A stretch of DNA of 54,418 bases, from positions 1 to 54,418 of the forward strand of contig JAJOIN010000022.1 in the NCBI GenBank assembly GCA_021209335.1, read 5' to 3'. The notes beneath the pieces were generated by a model. That model worked only from the letters and a program-made list of their open reading frames with translations, searched no databases and was not told the DNA's origin. Both the position numbers and the translations under genes were made by a program. This DNA is from Aeromonadaceae bacterium (GTDB taxonomy: Bacteria > Pseudomonadota > Gammaproteobacteria > Enterobacterales > Aeromonadaceae). Shown piece by piece: positions 33,150 through 43,483 of the stretch. Position 1 is the first letter of the stretch; every line of letters starts with the position of its first letter.

Positions 33150-33287
33150 TTAGTAGCTTTGTGTCAGGAAGAAGGACAAGCGGCGGGTGGCCAGCTTGCG
33201 CACGCGACGTATGGTCACCCGTCGGCGTTGCCCATACCAGGGTTCGGTACGTTTCCGACGCTGTAATACCCCTCTTTTTCTTCTCAT
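33150..33287 (-). CDS. Arg-rich 45-aa small protein, uncharacterised (not in supplied ORF track)
   Basis: ATG preceded by AGGAGG with 7-nt spacing; translation MRRKRGVLQRRKRTEPWYGQRRRVTIRRVRKLATRRLSFFLTQSY*; terminator downstream. Confidence 0.75.
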   Translation of the reverse strand: MRRKRGVLQRRKRTEPWYGQRRRVTIRRVRKLATRRLSFFLTQSY

Positions 33288-33336
33288 AATGGTACCTCCT
33301 GAGGGTGGGCAGCCTGATCGACTGTCTGGCTCGATA

Positions 33337-34917
33337 CTAGCAGAAAATAACGCTGAAAAAAGCCCGCCGGGCTCTCAAGAAGAGGAGGGGATAGGGCCGT
33401 CGCCTGGTGGGGCTGTGGTGACTGCGGGGGGGCGTGGCGGGGGCCGGTGGTGGGGTGGACTGGGTGTCCGTGTCGCGACTCTCCGGTTGGCTGCGGGTGG
33501 CGATATTGAGCCAGCTTTGGCGAAACTGGCGCCGCTCCTCCTGCTGACGCTCGGTGGCATCGTACATGCGCAGGCTCTGGTAATAGCGGCGTATGTTGTT
33601 GACATAGAGGCGGGCTTCCCGGCCGCGGGCATAGCCGTAGCGGGTCTTGCTGTACCATCTGGCCTCGTGCAGCAGCGGCAGGCTGTCTTTCACATCCCGC
33701 CAGGCATCCGGGTTGCCGCCCCTGAGCTTGGTCAGGCGGCGGGCATCCAGCATGTGGCCATAGCCCATGTTGTAGGCCACCAGGGCAAACCAGATCTTCT
33801 CATCCTTGGGCACAGAGTCCGGCACCTTGTCGATCAACTGCCGCAGGTAGGTCGCGCCACCCTTGATGCTCTGCTCGGGATCCTTGCGATCGGCGATGCC
33901 CAACTCCTTGGCGGTGTCCTGGGTCAGCATCATCAGGCCGCGCACCCCTGTGGTGGAACGCGCCTCCTCGTTCCAGTGGGATTCCTGATAGCTGATGGCG
34001 GCCAACAGACGCCAATCCAATCCCTGGGCATAAGACTCAAACAGCTGGCGATACTTGGGCAGTACCTCCTTGACCCGTCGCAAGAAGGTGTGGGTATCCA
34101 CATAATCGAAGGTCTGCACATGGCCGAAGTACTTCTCGTCCAGCTGGGCCAGGGTGCCGTCCTGTTGGCGCTGGCCGAAGAAGTCGATGAGGGCGGCGTA
34201 CAGGGTATCGTCTTCCTGGCGCGAGAGGGCCCAGCCCACCGGGGTGGGGGGGGAGAGGGTCATGGCCTCAGCCAACTCGGGGTAGAAGCGCTGATTCTGG
34301 GCTAGCAGGGTGTCATCCACTATGGTGTAGGCGATCTTGCCCTCCGCCACCTCCCGCAGCAGGGCCTCGCTGTCGCCTTCTTCCTCCACCCGCCAGGGCA
34401 GGCTGTCAAACTGCTGGCTCAGGCCCTGCAGCAGATCCGCATGGCTGGAGCCCTTGACCACGACGATGGGCTCCTGGATATCGGCCAGTGAGCCAGGTCG
34501 CGGTCGGCCATTGCGATAGACCAGTTTCTGCTGCACCAGGTAATAGGAGGGGGTAAAGCGCAGCCACTGCAGCCGTTTGGGGGTGACCGCCAGGGCGGCA
34601 GCAATCAGGTCGACCTTGCCTTGGCTGAGCAGATCGAACAGTTGCTGGGTCTGGAAGGCGGGCACTATCTTGAGGTGCACGCCCAGGGTGTCGGCAAAGC
34701 GCTTGGCCAGCTCATAGTCCAGGCCGGTGGGCGTGCTATCCAACAGCCGGTAGGTGGTGCTGCTGTAGAGGGTGCCGACCCGCAATTCACCCCGGCGTTT
34801 TATTTCGTTGAGCTGTGATTGCCCGCCCTCCGGGCTACAGGCGCCAAGAAGCAAAACACCAATCAACAAAATCAACAGGTTAACTCTTGTATGGAATAGG
34901 CTAGCTCTACTGTGCAA
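33337..34917 (-). CDS. mltF: Membrane-bound lytic murein transglycosylase F
   Basis: Lipobox [12 protein letters not shown]3-like domain; SLT domain [26 protein letters not shown]. Confidence 0.95.
   Translation of the reverse strand: MHSRASLFHTRVNLLILLIGVLLLGACSPEGGQSQLNEIKRRGELRVGTLYSSTTYRLLDSTPTGLDYELAKRFADTLGVHLKIVPAFQTQQLFDLLSQGKVDLIAAALAVTPKRLQWLRFTPSYYLVQQKLVYRNGRPRPGSLADIQEPIVVVKGSSHADLLQGLSQQFDSLPWRVEEEGDSEALLREVAEGKIAYTIVDDTLLAQNQRFYPELAEAMTLSPPTPVGWALSRQEDDTLYAALIDFFGQRQQDGTLAQLDEKYFGHVQTFDYVDTHTFLRRVKEVLPKYRQLFESYAQGLDWRLLAAISYQESHWNEEARSTTGVRGLMMLTQDTAKELGIADRKDPEQSIKGGATYLRQLIDKVPDSVPKDEKIWFALVAYNMGYGHMLDARRLTKLRGGNPDAWRDVKDSLPLLHEARWYSKTRYGYARGREARLYVNNIRRYYQSLRMYDATERQQEERRQFRQSWLNIATRSQPESRDTDTQSTPPPAPATPPRSHHSPTRRRPYPLLFLRARRAFFSVIFC
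33355..33373 (-). terminator. Candidate intrinsic terminator inside the 3' end of mltF
   Basis: Minus strand: GAGCCC-GGC-GGGCTTTTTTC located upstream of the mltF stop codon. Confidence 0.55.
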
Positions 34918-34986
34918 GGGTTTTCCCGGTTATCGGTTGCTCGGAATTTATACCAAAGCCCCAGTTGGTTGTCACACCCTTCTGCT

Positions 34987-35038
34987 GGCCAAACGTTTGT
35001 CTCTTGCGGTCGACATCACAAAGGCCCCTCCCTATAAT
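34987..35038 (+). promoter_or_regulatory. Candidate purL promoter with PurR-like operator
   Basis: GGCCAAACGTTTGTCT (core CAAACGTTTG) at 34987-35002; TCGACA-17 nt-TATAAT at 35010-35038. Confidence 0.7.
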
Positions 35039-35084
35039 ACGCGCACTGCGTTTCCCCCCTCCCAACCAAACGAGAATTGGCACC

Positions 35085-38000
35085 ATGGAAATCTTACGAG
35101 GAGCGCCCGCGCTGTCTGAATTTCGCATCAGCAAGCTGCTGGCCAACTTTGCCGAACTGGGCTTGGACATCACCGACCTCTACGCGGAATATGTCCACTT
35201 TGCCGAGCTGAGCGCCCCCCTGGATGAGGCCCAACAAGACACCTTGGCAAAGCTGCTGACCTATGGTCCCACCATCGCCGAGCATGCCCCCCAGGGGGTT
35301 CTGTTTCTCGTCACTCCTCGCCCCGGCACCATCTCTCCTTGGTCTTCCAAAGCCACCGACATCGCCCATAACTGTGGCCTGAGTCAGGTGGTGCGGTTGG
35401 AGCGGGGCATCGCCTATTACGTGGCGGCGGCGAGCCTGGATGCCGAGCAGCGCCGGCTGGTGTCTGCCCTGTTGCACGATCGTATGATGGAGGTGGTATT
35501 TGACAGCCTGGCGGCCGCCGAGGCCCTGTTTGCCCATCACCAGCCCAAGCCCCACACCAGCGTGGATGTGCTGGGTGGCGGCCGTGCCGCCCTGGCCCAG
35601 GCCAACCAGCAGTTGGGGCTGGCGCTGGCCGAGGACGAAATCGACTACCTGGTGGCCAGTTTCCAGAAGTTGGGGCGCAACCCCAACGACATCGAACTGT
35701 ACATGTTCGCTCAGGCCAACTCCGAGCACTGCCGGCACAAGATCTTCAACGCCGACTGGACCATCGACGGGGTCAAGCAGGACAAGTCCCTGTTCAAGAT
35801 GATCAAGAATACCTACGAGCAGCACAGTGACTATGTGCTGTCGGCCTACAAGGACAACGCCGCCGTCATGGTGGGTTCCGAAGCCGGTCGCTTCTTCCCC
35901 AGCCCGGCAACCGGCGAGTATCAGTACCATCAGGAGCCGATCCAGATCCTGATGAAGGTGGAAACCCACAACCACCCCACCGCCATCTCCCCCTTCCCGG
36001 GGGCGGCCACCGGCTCCGGCGGCGAGATCCGTGACGAAGGCGCCACCGGCCGCGGTTCCAAGCCCAAGGCCGGTCTGTGCGGCTTCTCCGTCTCCAACCT
36101 GCGGATCCCCGGTCATCAACAGCCGTGGGAAACCGACTTCGGCAAGCCCGGCCGTATCGTCACCGCCCTGGACATCATGATTGACGGCCCCTTGGGGGCG
36201 GCAGCCTTCAACAACGAGTTCGGTCGTCCCAACATACTGGGCTACTTCCGTACCTATGAAGAGAAGGTGCCCAGCCACAACGGGGTGGAGATCCGCGGCT
36301 ATCACAAGCCCATCATGCTGGCCGGTGGTCTGGGCAACATCCGTGACGAGCACGTGCAAAAGGGCGAGATCCCGGTGGGAGCCAAGCTCATCGTGCTGGG
36401 TGGCCCGGCCATGAACATAGGTCTGGGGGGCGGCGCCGCCTCCTCCATGACCTCAGGCCAGTCCGCCGAGGATCTGGACTTTGCCTCGGTGCAGCGGGAC
36501 AACCCCGAGATGGAGCGCCGCTGCCAGGAGGTCATCGACCGCTGCTGGCAGATGGGGGAAGACAACCCCATCCTCTTCATCCACGACGTGGGGGCCGGTG
36601 GCCTGTCCAACGCCATGCCGGAGCTGGTGAACGACGGCGAGCGCGGCGGCCGCTTCGAGCTGCGCAAGGTGCCCAACGACGAGCCGGGCATGAGCCCGCT
36701 GGAGATCTGGTGTAACGAATCCCAGGAGCGCTACGTGCTGGCGGTGGCCGCCGATCAGCTGGCCAAGTTTGAAGAGTTGTGCCGCCGGGAGCGCGCCCCC
36801 TATGCGGTGGTGGGCGAGGCCACCGAAGAGCGTCACCTGACCCTGTCTGACAGCCACTTCGGCAACCAGCCCATCGATCTGCCCCTGGAGGTGCTGCTGG
36901 GCAAGCCGCCCAAGATGCACCGTGAGGTCAGTCGCCTGCCGGCCCAGGGCCAGGCCCTGCAGCTGGACGGCGCCACCGTCAAGGAAGCGGCCGAGCGGAT
37001 CCTGCGCCTGCCCACTGTGGCGGAGAAGACCTTCCTCATCACCATAGGTGACCGGACCGTGACCGGACTGGTGACGCGGGATCAGATGGTGGGCCCCTGG
37101 CAGGTGCCGGTGGCCGACTGCGCCGTCACCGCCGCCAGCTACGACACCTATGCCGGTGAAGCCATGTCCATGGGGGAACGTACCCCGGTGGCGCTGCTGG
37201 ATCACGGCGCCTCCGCCCGTCTGGCGGTGGCCGAGGCCCTGACCAACCTGGCGCCGGCCCAGATCGGCGACCTGACCCGGGTCAAGCTCTCCGCCAACTG
37301 GATGGCTGCCGCCGGTCACCCTGGCGAAGATGCCGGCCTGTACGAGGCGGTGAAGGCGGTGGGTGAGGAGCTGTGCCCCGAGCTGGCCATCACCATACCG
37401 GTGGGCAAGGACTCCATGTCCATGAAGACCCGCTGGGAGCAGGATGGTCAGCCGCGGGAGGTGATAGCGCCCCTGTCCCTCATCATCACCGCCTTTGCCC
37501 GGGTAGAAGACGTGCGCAACACGGTGACGCCGCAGTTGCGTCGCGATCTGGGGGAGAGCGATCTCATCCTCATCGACCTGGGCAACGGCAAGAACCGTCT
37601 GGGCGGCTCCTGTCTGGCCCAGGTCTACAAGCAGCTGGGCGAGGTGGCGCCGGACGTGGATAGTCCCACCCAACTCAAGGCCTTCTTCAACGCCATCCAG
37701 ACCCTGGTAGCCGAGCGCAAGCTGCTGGCCTACCACGACCGCTCCGACGGCGGCCTGTTCACCACCTTGGCGGAGATGGCATTCGCCGGCAAGACGGGCC
37801 TGACGGTGGCACTGGATCAGCTGGGCCATGACGATCTGGCGGTGCTGTTTGCCGAAGAGCTGGGCGCCGTCATCCAGGTGCGCCGTGACGACAAGGAAGC
37901 CGTGCTGACCACCCTGGCCGGTCATGGCCTGGCCAGCTGCACCTATGTCATCGGCAGCCTGAACGACGACGATCAGCTGCGCTTTACCCGCAACGGGCAG

Positions 38001-38975
38001 AACGTGCTGTGCGAAAGCCGCGTGCACCTGCGCACCGTCTGGGCCGAGACCACCCACCAGATGCAGGCGCTGCGGGATAACCCGGCCTGTGCCGATGCCG
38101 AGTTTAAGGCCAAGTTCGATGCCCAGGATCCGGGTTTGCATGCTGTCCTGAGCTTCGATGTGCATCAGGATGTGGCGGCACCCTACATCGCCAAGGGGCT
38201 GCGTCCTCGGGTGGCCATACTGCGCGAGCAGGGGGTCAACTCCCATAGCGAAATGGCGGCGGCGTTCGATCGGGCCGGCTTTGCCTGCCAGGACGTGCAC
38301 ATGAGCGACGTGCTGGCCGGGCGCATCCAGCTGGCGGACTTCCAGGGCCTGGCGGCTTGTGGCGGCTTCTCCTACGGCGACGTGCTGGGGGCCGGCGAAG
38401 GTTGGGCCAAGTCCATCCTGTTCAACCCCCGGGCCCGCGACCAGTTCCAGGGCTTCTTCCATCGGGACGACACCTTCGCCCTGGGGGTCTGTAACGGTTG
38501 CCAGATGATGTCGAACCTCAAGGATCTGATCCCCGGTGCCGAGCTGTGGCCGCGCTTCGTGCGCAACGAGTCCGAGCGCTTTGAGGCCCGCTTCAGCCTG
38601 GTGGAAGTGCAGGCGTCACCGTCGTTGTTCTTCGCCGGCATGGCCGGTTCCCGCATGCCCATCGCCGTGTCCCACGGTGAAGGCCGGGTGGAGGTGCGGG
38701 ATGCCCAGCACCTGGCGGCCATCAATGCCAGTGGAACCGTGGCGGTGCGCTTCAGCGACCACTACGGTCAGGCCACCCAAGCCTATCCCTTCAACCCCAA
38801 CGGCTCACCCACAGGGGTGACGGGACTGACCACCACAGACGGCCGGGTCACCATCATGATGCCGCACCCGGAGCGGGTGATGCGCACCGTGGCCAACTCC
38901 TGGCACCCGGACGAGTGGGGCGAGAGCAGCCCCTGGATGCGGATGTTCCGCAACGCCCGGGTCTGGTTGGGTTAA
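35085..38975 (+). CDS. purL: Phosphoribosylformylglycinamidine synthase
   Basis: FGAM synthase; [28 protein letters not shown]-terminal glutaminase GVCNGCQMM. Confidence 0.97.
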   Translation: MEILRGAPALSEFRISKLLANFAELGLDITDLYAEYVHFAELSAPLDEAQQDTLAKLLTYGPTIAEHAPQGVLFLVTPRPGTISPWSSKATDIAHNCGLSQVVRLERGIAYYVAAASLDAEQRRLVSALLHDRMMEVVFDSLAAAEALFAHHQPKPHTSVDVLGGGRAALAQANQQLGLALAEDEIDYLVASFQKLGRNPNDIELYMFAQANSEHCRHKIFNADWTIDGVKQDKSLFKMIKNTYEQHSDYVLSAYKDNAAVMVGSEAGRFFPSPATGEYQYHQEPIQILMKVETHNHPTAISPFPGAATGSGGEIRDEGATGRGSKPKAGLCGFSVSNLRIPGHQQPWETDFGKPGRIVTALDIMIDGPLGAAAFNNEFGRPNILGYFRTYEEKVPSHNGVEIRGYHKPIMLAGGLGNIRDEHVQKGEIPVGAKLIVLGGPAMNIGLGGGAASSMTSGQSAEDLDFASVQRDNPEMERRCQEVIDRCWQMGEDNPILFIHDVGAGGLSNAMPELVNDGERGGRFELRKVPNDEPGMSPLEIWCNESQERYVLAVAADQLAKFEELCRRERAPYAVVGEATEERHLTLSDSHFGNQPIDLPLEVLLGKPPKMHREVSRLPAQGQALQLDGATVKEAAERILRLPTVAEKTFLITIGDRTVTGLVTRDQMVGPWQVPVADCAVTAASYDTYAGEAMSMGERTPVALLDHGASARLAVAEALTNLAPAQIGDLTRVKLSANWMAAAGHPGEDAGLYEAVKAVGEELCPELAITIPVGKDSMSMKTRWEQDGQPREVIAPLSLIITAFARVEDVRNTVTPQLRRDLGESDLILIDLGNGKNRLGGSCLAQVYKQLGEVAPDVDSPTQLKAFFNAIQTLVAERKLLAYHDRSDGGLFTTLAEMAFAGKTGLTVALDQLGHDDLAVLFAEELGAVIQVRRDDKEAVLTTLAGHGLASCTYVIGSLNDDDQLRFTRNGQNVLCESRVHLRTVWAETTHQMQALRDNPACADAEFKAKFDAQDPGLHAVLSFDVHQDVAAPYIAKGLRPRVAILREQGVNSHSEMAAAFDRAGFACQDVHMSDVLAGRIQLADFQGLAACGGFSYGDVLGAGEGWAKSILFNPRARDQFQGFFHRDDTFALGVCNGCQMMSNLKDLIPGAELWPRFVRNESERFEARFSLVEVQASPSLFFAGMAGSRMPIAVSHGEGRVEVRDAQHLAAINASGTVAVRFSDHYGQATQAYPFNPNGSPTGVTGLTTTDGRVTIMMPHPERVMRTVANSWHPDEWGESSPWMRMFRNARVWLG

Positions 38976-38989
38976 GCCTCTGCAAATGA

Positions 38990-39022
38990 AACAAGCCGCC
39001 TTTTTGGCGGCTTGTTTTTTTA
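38990..39022. terminator. Intrinsic terminator between purL and NlpC/P60 gene
   Basis: AACAAGCCGCC-TTTTT-GGCGGCTTGTTTTTTT. Confidence 0.88.
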
Positions 39023-39027
39023 GGCGC

Positions 39028-39516
39028 TCAGGGCAGGCGTCTGGCCTGCCAGTAGTGGCGCGACCAGTAGGGATTATCCAGCGCGGAGATGATGACGCCA
39101 CGGCTCGTCGAGGCGTGCAGGAACTGCCGATCCTTGAGGTAGATGCCCACGTGGCGGGTGCTGTAGCCGGTCTTGAAGAACAGCAGATCCCCGGGTTGTA
39201 GCGCCTGCTGACTGACCGGCCGGCCCAGGGTTGCCTGGCCTGAGGTATCTCGCGGCAGATCCAGCCCGAAACGTTCGGCGAAGGTAAGCTGCACGAAACC
39301 GGAGCAATCCACCCCTTGCCGGCTCTGGCCGCCCACCCGGTAGGGCACCCCCTTCCAGTGGTGATACTGCTCAAACAGCTGGGCGCGGATCAGCAGGGGA
39401 TCGGCCAGCAGATCCTGGTCGATAGCCGGTGGCTGGGTGTCGGAGGCGGGGGGCGGGCTTTGACACGCCGCCAGCAACAAGAGGGTCAGGGCAAGGGGTA
39501 GGGCTGGGCGCAGCAC
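39028..39516 (-). CDS. NlpC/P60-family peptidoglycan endopeptidase lipoprotein
   Basis: Lipobox LLLLAACQS; catalytic motif GVDCSGFVQLTFAERFGLDLPR; GVYLKD-like GIYLKDRQFLHAS. Confidence 0.9.
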   Translation of the reverse strand: MLRPALPLALTLLLLAACQSPPPASDTQPPAIDQDLLADPLLIRAQLFEQYHHWKGVPYRVGGQSRQGVDCSGFVQLTFAERFGLDLPRDTSGQATLGRPVSQQALQPGDLLFFKTGYSTRHVGIYLKDRQFLHASTSRGVIISALDNPYWSRHYWQARRLP

Positions 39517-39675
39517 GGGGAACTCCCTTCGGTGACAGCTGAAACTGCCGCACAGGGTGGGGGATTTTGCCGCCGCAGGCAAGTCTTCTGCCCGCTTGTG
39601 TGACAGCGCCGCCCTGACTGGGCTAGTTTTGTGCCAGATGAGACGGTAACTTGGGCAAAAAAACAGGAGAGCACA

Positions 39676-41151
39676 GTGCAAGGGGAGTGGGATCTGGTCA
39701 AGCTGGCCTATGAGTTTCTCGGTTGGCTGTTGTTTGCGGGCTACCTGGCCCTGATGGTGGGCATCTCACTACGGGTGGTGATGAAGCGCAGGCCCATCGG
39801 TGTCTCCCTGGCCTGGCTGTTTCTCATCTACATACTGCCGGGCTTGGGGATCGTCGGCTATTTGCTGTTTGGCGAAATTCGCCTGGGGCGCAAGCGCGTG
39901 GAGCGGGCGAAGGCCATGTACCAGCCCTATGCCCGCTGGATCCGCGAGCTGGTGCGTCAGTTTGCCCAACCCCAGGCCGAGCCCAGTCATCAGGCCCAGC
40001 CATTGGTGGAGCTGGTGGAGGCGCGCCTGGGCTCGCCGCTGCTCAAGGGCAACCGACTGGCCCTGCTGACCGAACCCAACGAGATCCTGTTTGCCCTGGC
40101 CCGTGATATTCAGGCCAGCCGGGTCTCCTGCTTTCTGGAGTTCTATATCTGGCAGCCGGGGGGCTGGGTGGATGAGGTGGCTGAGGCGCTCATCGCGGCG
40201 GCCGGCCGGGGGGTGGAGTGCCGGGTGCTGCTGGACTCGGTGGGCAGCGCCGCCTTCTTCAAGACCGACTGGCCAGCCCGGCTCACGGAGTCTGGCGTCC
40301 ATCTCGTCGAGGTGCTGCCGGTGGGGGCCTGGCGCATTCCCTTGCAGCGCCAGGACTTGCGCATGCACCGCAAGCTGGTGGTGATCGACGATCAGGTGGC
40401 CTACACGGGCTCCATGAACCTGGTGGATCCGCGCTTCTTCAAGTGCGGCGCCGGGGTGGGGCAGTGGATTGACATCATGGTGCGACTGCAGGGCCCAGTG
40501 GTGCCGCTGTTCTGGTCGCTGTTTGTGCAGGATTGGGAGATGGAGACGGGCGAGCGTCTGCTCGAGGCGCAACAGCACAATCCCGAATATCTGAGGGACA
40601 CGGATCAGCAGGTGCAGTTGGTGCCGTCCGGCCCCTTCACCGGTGGCGACTGTATCCAGCAGATCCTGTTGCAATCCATCTATCAGGCCCGTCATAGCCT
40701 GGTGTTCACCACCCCCTATTTTGTGCCGGACGATCCCCTGGTGGCCGCCTTGCAGGTGGCGGCGGAGCGCGGGGTGCGGGTGCAGCTGATCCTGCCGGCC
40801 AAGAATGACTCCCTGATGGTGACCTTTGCCAGTCAGGCCTTCTTCGAGGAGCTGCTGGCCTCCGGGGTGGAGATCTACCGCTTTCACGATGGGCTGCTGC
40901 ACACCAAGAGCGTGCTGGTGGACGATGCCCTGGCCCTGGTGGGCACGGTGAACCTGGACAGGCGCAGTCTCTGGCTGAACTTTGAGGCCACCCTGCTGGT
41001 GGATGATCCCGGCTTTGCCGGTGAGCTGGCGCGGGTGCAGCAGGACTACCTGCGGCGGGCCCGTCCCATGAGCTGGCAGCAGTGGCGCCAGCGCTCCCGT
41101 TGGCACCGACTGCGGGAAAACCTCTTCTATCTGCTTAGTCCGCTGCTCTGA
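39676..41151 (+). CDS. cls: Cardiolipin synthase (ClsA-type), GTG start
   Basis: Two HKD motifs: MHRKLVVIDDQVAYTGSMN and LHTKSVLVDDALALVGTVN; two N-terminal TMs. Confidence 0.94.
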   Translation: MQGEWDLVKLAYEFLGWLLFAGYLALMVGISLRVVMKRRPIGVSLAWLFLIYILPGLGIVGYLLFGEIRLGRKRVERAKAMYQPYARWIRELVRQFAQPQAEPSHQAQPLVELVEARLGSPLLKGNRLALLTEPNEILFALARDIQASRVSCFLEFYIWQPGGWVDEVAEALIAAAGRGVECRVLLDSVGSAAFFKTDWPARLTESGVHLVEVLPVGAWRIPLQRQDLRMHRKLVVIDDQVAYTGSMNLVDPRFFKCGAGVGQWIDIMVRLQGPVVPLFWSLFVQDWEMETGERLLEAQQHNPEYLRDTDQQVQLVPSGPFTGGDCIQQILLQSIYQARHSLVFTTPYFVPDDPLVAALQVAAERGVRVQLILPAKNDSLMVTFASQAFFEELLASGVEIYRFHDGLLHTKSVLVDDALALVGTVNLDRRSLWLNFEATLLVDDPGFAGELARVQQDYLRRARPMSWQQWRQRSRWHRLRENLFYLLSPLL

Positions 41152-41270
41152 GTGCGGACTTATTCGGGACAAGTTCAAAGAATCAAGCCGTTAGCCTTGC
41201 CCCTAGCCTGGGCCAGGATTACCGTGCTGCCAGTTCAAGCTTGTCTCTCCCGCGTAAGGATACGGATCTC

Positions 41271-42563
41271 ATGAACAGGAAACTCACCGTGGCCCTGCTG
41301 GTCAGCCTGGGCGGTCTGGCCTATGTGGCCGGTTGTGCCAACAGCAGCCGGTTGTTTGATGACCAGCGCCAGCAGGCCCTGGCCCAGCTCAATCAGCTGC
41401 CAGGGGTGCAGGCGCAGTGGCAAACCCTGGAGGATGGCTGGTTTCGCAGCCAGGGCCAGTTGCACCTGACCCTGCAGCAGGCCTTCTTCGAGCACTATCT
41501 GGGGGAGGAGGCTCCCGTGCTGACGGCGCCGCTGGAGGTCAGCAGCAGCCTGTTCCAGTCCTTCACCCCCTGGGGCGTCACCGGGGTGGGCAATCTGGAT
41601 CAGAGCCGTGGCAGCCTGGGCCGCTGGCTGGAGAAGAATCGTCAGGCCAGCCTGCCACTGGTACTCAACTGGCAGGCCGGGCTCTTTAGCTCAGGGCTCA
41701 ACCTGGCGCTGGCCCTGGATAGCGGGCAGTTTGCCAATGCCGACAGCCAAATGGCTTGGTCGCCGCTGCAGCTGAGCGTCCAGGGGCTGGGCGAAGACGC
41801 CATCGATATCCAGCTCAGCTGGCAGGGGGTGACGGCCAGCGCGGCCAGCACTCAGGCTAAGATGGCGGTGCAACCCCTGAGCCTCACGCTGGCGCTCAAG
41901 CGACTGGGACGGGCCTGGTATGCCGCGCAAAGCGAGCTGAGATTGGAGGGGATCCAGCTGCAACAACCGCAACAACAGTTGCAACTGGCCGGCCTGCACC
42001 TGCGCACCCAGGAGACAGAGCGGGGCACCGGGCTGGACGGGCGGCTGGACATGCACTATCAGCTGCAACTCGATAGCCTGCGGATGCAGGAGGACGGCGA
42101 CAGCCATCGGCTGGACAAGCTGGTGCTGGATCTGACGCTGGATGGGGTGGATCGCATGGGCTATGAGACGGCGCTCAACCAGCAGCAAAGCGGCGCGCCC
42201 CAGGAGCCGGAGCTGGCGTTGGCCAGCCTCAGCCTGATGGGGCAAAAGGGGCTCAAGATAGGGCTCTCGCCCCTGCAGGTGATGATCGAACAGGCGCCCT
42301 TGACGCTCTCGGGTGAGCTGACCCTGCCGCCTTATGACGTGACAGCCCAACCCAATCCACTGGCCTTGCTGCAACAGAGTCAGGGGCAGTTACAAGTGGA
42401 ACTGGCGCCGCAACTGGCCGAACAGATCCCCCAGCTGGCCGCCAATCTGGACAAGTTGCTGCAAAGCGGTTACCTCAGACGCAACGAGCTGGGCAATCTG
42501 CTGGTGGAGTTCAAGCTGGCTGACCACAGGGCCACCGCCAACGGCCTGCCGCTGCCGCTGTAA
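41271..42563 (+). CDS. DUF945 (YdgA-like) family protein
   Basis: N-terminal TM/lipobox-like segment; QGQLHLTLQQAFFEHYLG, repeated amphipathic beta segments. Confidence 0.75.
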   Translation: MNRKLTVALLVSLGGLAYVAGCANSSRLFDDQRQQALAQLNQLPGVQAQWQTLEDGWFRSQGQLHLTLQQAFFEHYLGEEAPVLTAPLEVSSSLFQSFTPWGVTGVGNLDQSRGSLGRWLEKNRQASLPLVLNWQAGLFSSGLNLALALDSGQFANADSQMAWSPLQLSVQGLGEDAIDIQLSWQGVTASAASTQAKMAVQPLSLTLALKRLGRAWYAAQSELRLEGIQLQQPQQQLQLAGLHLRTQETERGTGLDGRLDMHYQLQLDSLRMQEDGDSHRLDKLVLDLTLDGVDRMGYETALNQQQSGAPQEPELALASLSLMGQKGLKIGLSPLQVMIEQAPLTLSGELTLPPYDVTAQPNPLALLQQSQGQLQVELAPQLAEQIPQLAANLDKLLQSGYLRRNELGNLLVEFKLADHRATANGLPLPL

Positions 42564-42585
42564 ACCAACGTCAAGCGCATCAACA

Positions 42586-42613
42586 AACGGCCCCCGCTTG
42601 GGGGCCGTTGTGT
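42586..42613. terminator. Hairpin terminator between convergent DUF945 and SIMPL genes
   Basis: AACGGCCCCCGCTTGGGGGCCGTTGTGTT. Confidence 0.7.
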
Positions 42614-42631
42614 TATGGCAAGCCGAGGGTG

Positions 42632-43354
42632 TTAATCCCCCAGGTAATATTCGATGGTAGAGACGATGCGCACCTTCTTGATGTGGGGGGTGTTGCTGTC
42701 TCTGTCTTCGATGCTGAACTGCCCCTGGCTGGCATGTTTGATCTTGCCCAGCCGGCTTTGGGAGTCCTGGGCGAACTTGTCGGCCACCTCACGGGCGTTC
42801 TGGGTGGCCTCGGCGATCATCTCGGGTTTTAACCGATTGAGATCCGTGAACAGGAACTGGGTGCGGCTGTCATAGTCCTGGCCGGTGAGGGCGATACCGG
42901 CTTGCCCCAGCTGCCCAATCTGGCCCATGGCGGCGCGCACCTTGTCGATCTGGCGGCTATAGACGGTCACCGTCATGGCCCCCGTGTAGCGGCCTTGGTT
43001 GATGGTGGCGTCGTTGTAGCCCTGGGCCTGGCGATCCACCAGGCTGGGTTGGGAGACGGAGATCTCCTCGGCAGCAAAGCCCTGCTGCTGGAGGAAGTGC
43101 TGAATACGGGCGCGCTTGTCATCCAGGGTGGCATACAGGCTCGGCAGCTCGTTGTCCACCTCGGTGAAGCGGATGGGCCAGATGGCCACGTCCGCCGGCA
43201 CCTCCCGCTCCGATAGCCCCTTGACCACTACGCTGCGCTCCATGTCGCGGAACTTGAGCAGCCCCTCGGCCAGGAGGGCGCCCAGGGCGATGAGGCCGAT
43301 GCACAAGAGGCCGCCGAGAAACAGTGAACTCAAGAGGTTACGCTGGGTTTGCAT
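42632..43354 (-). CDS. SIMPL (DUF541) domain protein
   Basis: VVVKGLSEREVPADVAIWPIRFTEVDNEL; single N-terminal TM. Confidence 0.85.
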   Translation of the reverse strand: MQTQRNLLSSLFLGGLLCIGLIALGALLAEGLLKFRDMERSVVVKGLSEREVPADVAIWPIRFTEVDNELPSLYATLDDKRARIQHFLQQQGFAAEEISVSQPSLVDRQAQGYNDATINQGRYTGAMTVTVYSRQIDKVRAAMGQIGQLGQAGIALTGQDYDSRTQFLFTDLNRLKPEMIAEATQNAREVADKFAQDSQSRLGKIKHASQGQFSIEDRDSNTPHIKKVRIVSTIEYYLGD

Positions 43355-43451
43355 GATCTCTCCTGGTTGGTGGCGGCCATCCTGGCCGTCAAGGTGGGGA
43401 TACTGTTGTGAGTCTATGCCGCCGGACGCGCAGCAGCCAGGCCTGAAAACA

Positions 43452-43481
43452 CACAGGGCGGGGATGGCTCCCCGCCCTGTG
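43452..43481 (-). terminator. Strong hairpin terminator after purU
   Basis: Perfect 13-bp stem CACAGGGCGGGGA-TGGC-TCCCCGCCCTGTG followed on minus strand by TGTTTTC. Confidence 0.85.
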
Positions 43482-43483
43482 GC

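Noticed and set aside
33187-34305. 372-aa plus-strand ORF over mltF and the small basic ORF
   Set aside because: Antisense to MltF with no recognisable domain or ribosome-binding site
36453-38462. 669-aa minus-strand ORF antisense to purL
   Set aside because: Shadow ORF of a well-supported PurL; composition typical of antisense frames
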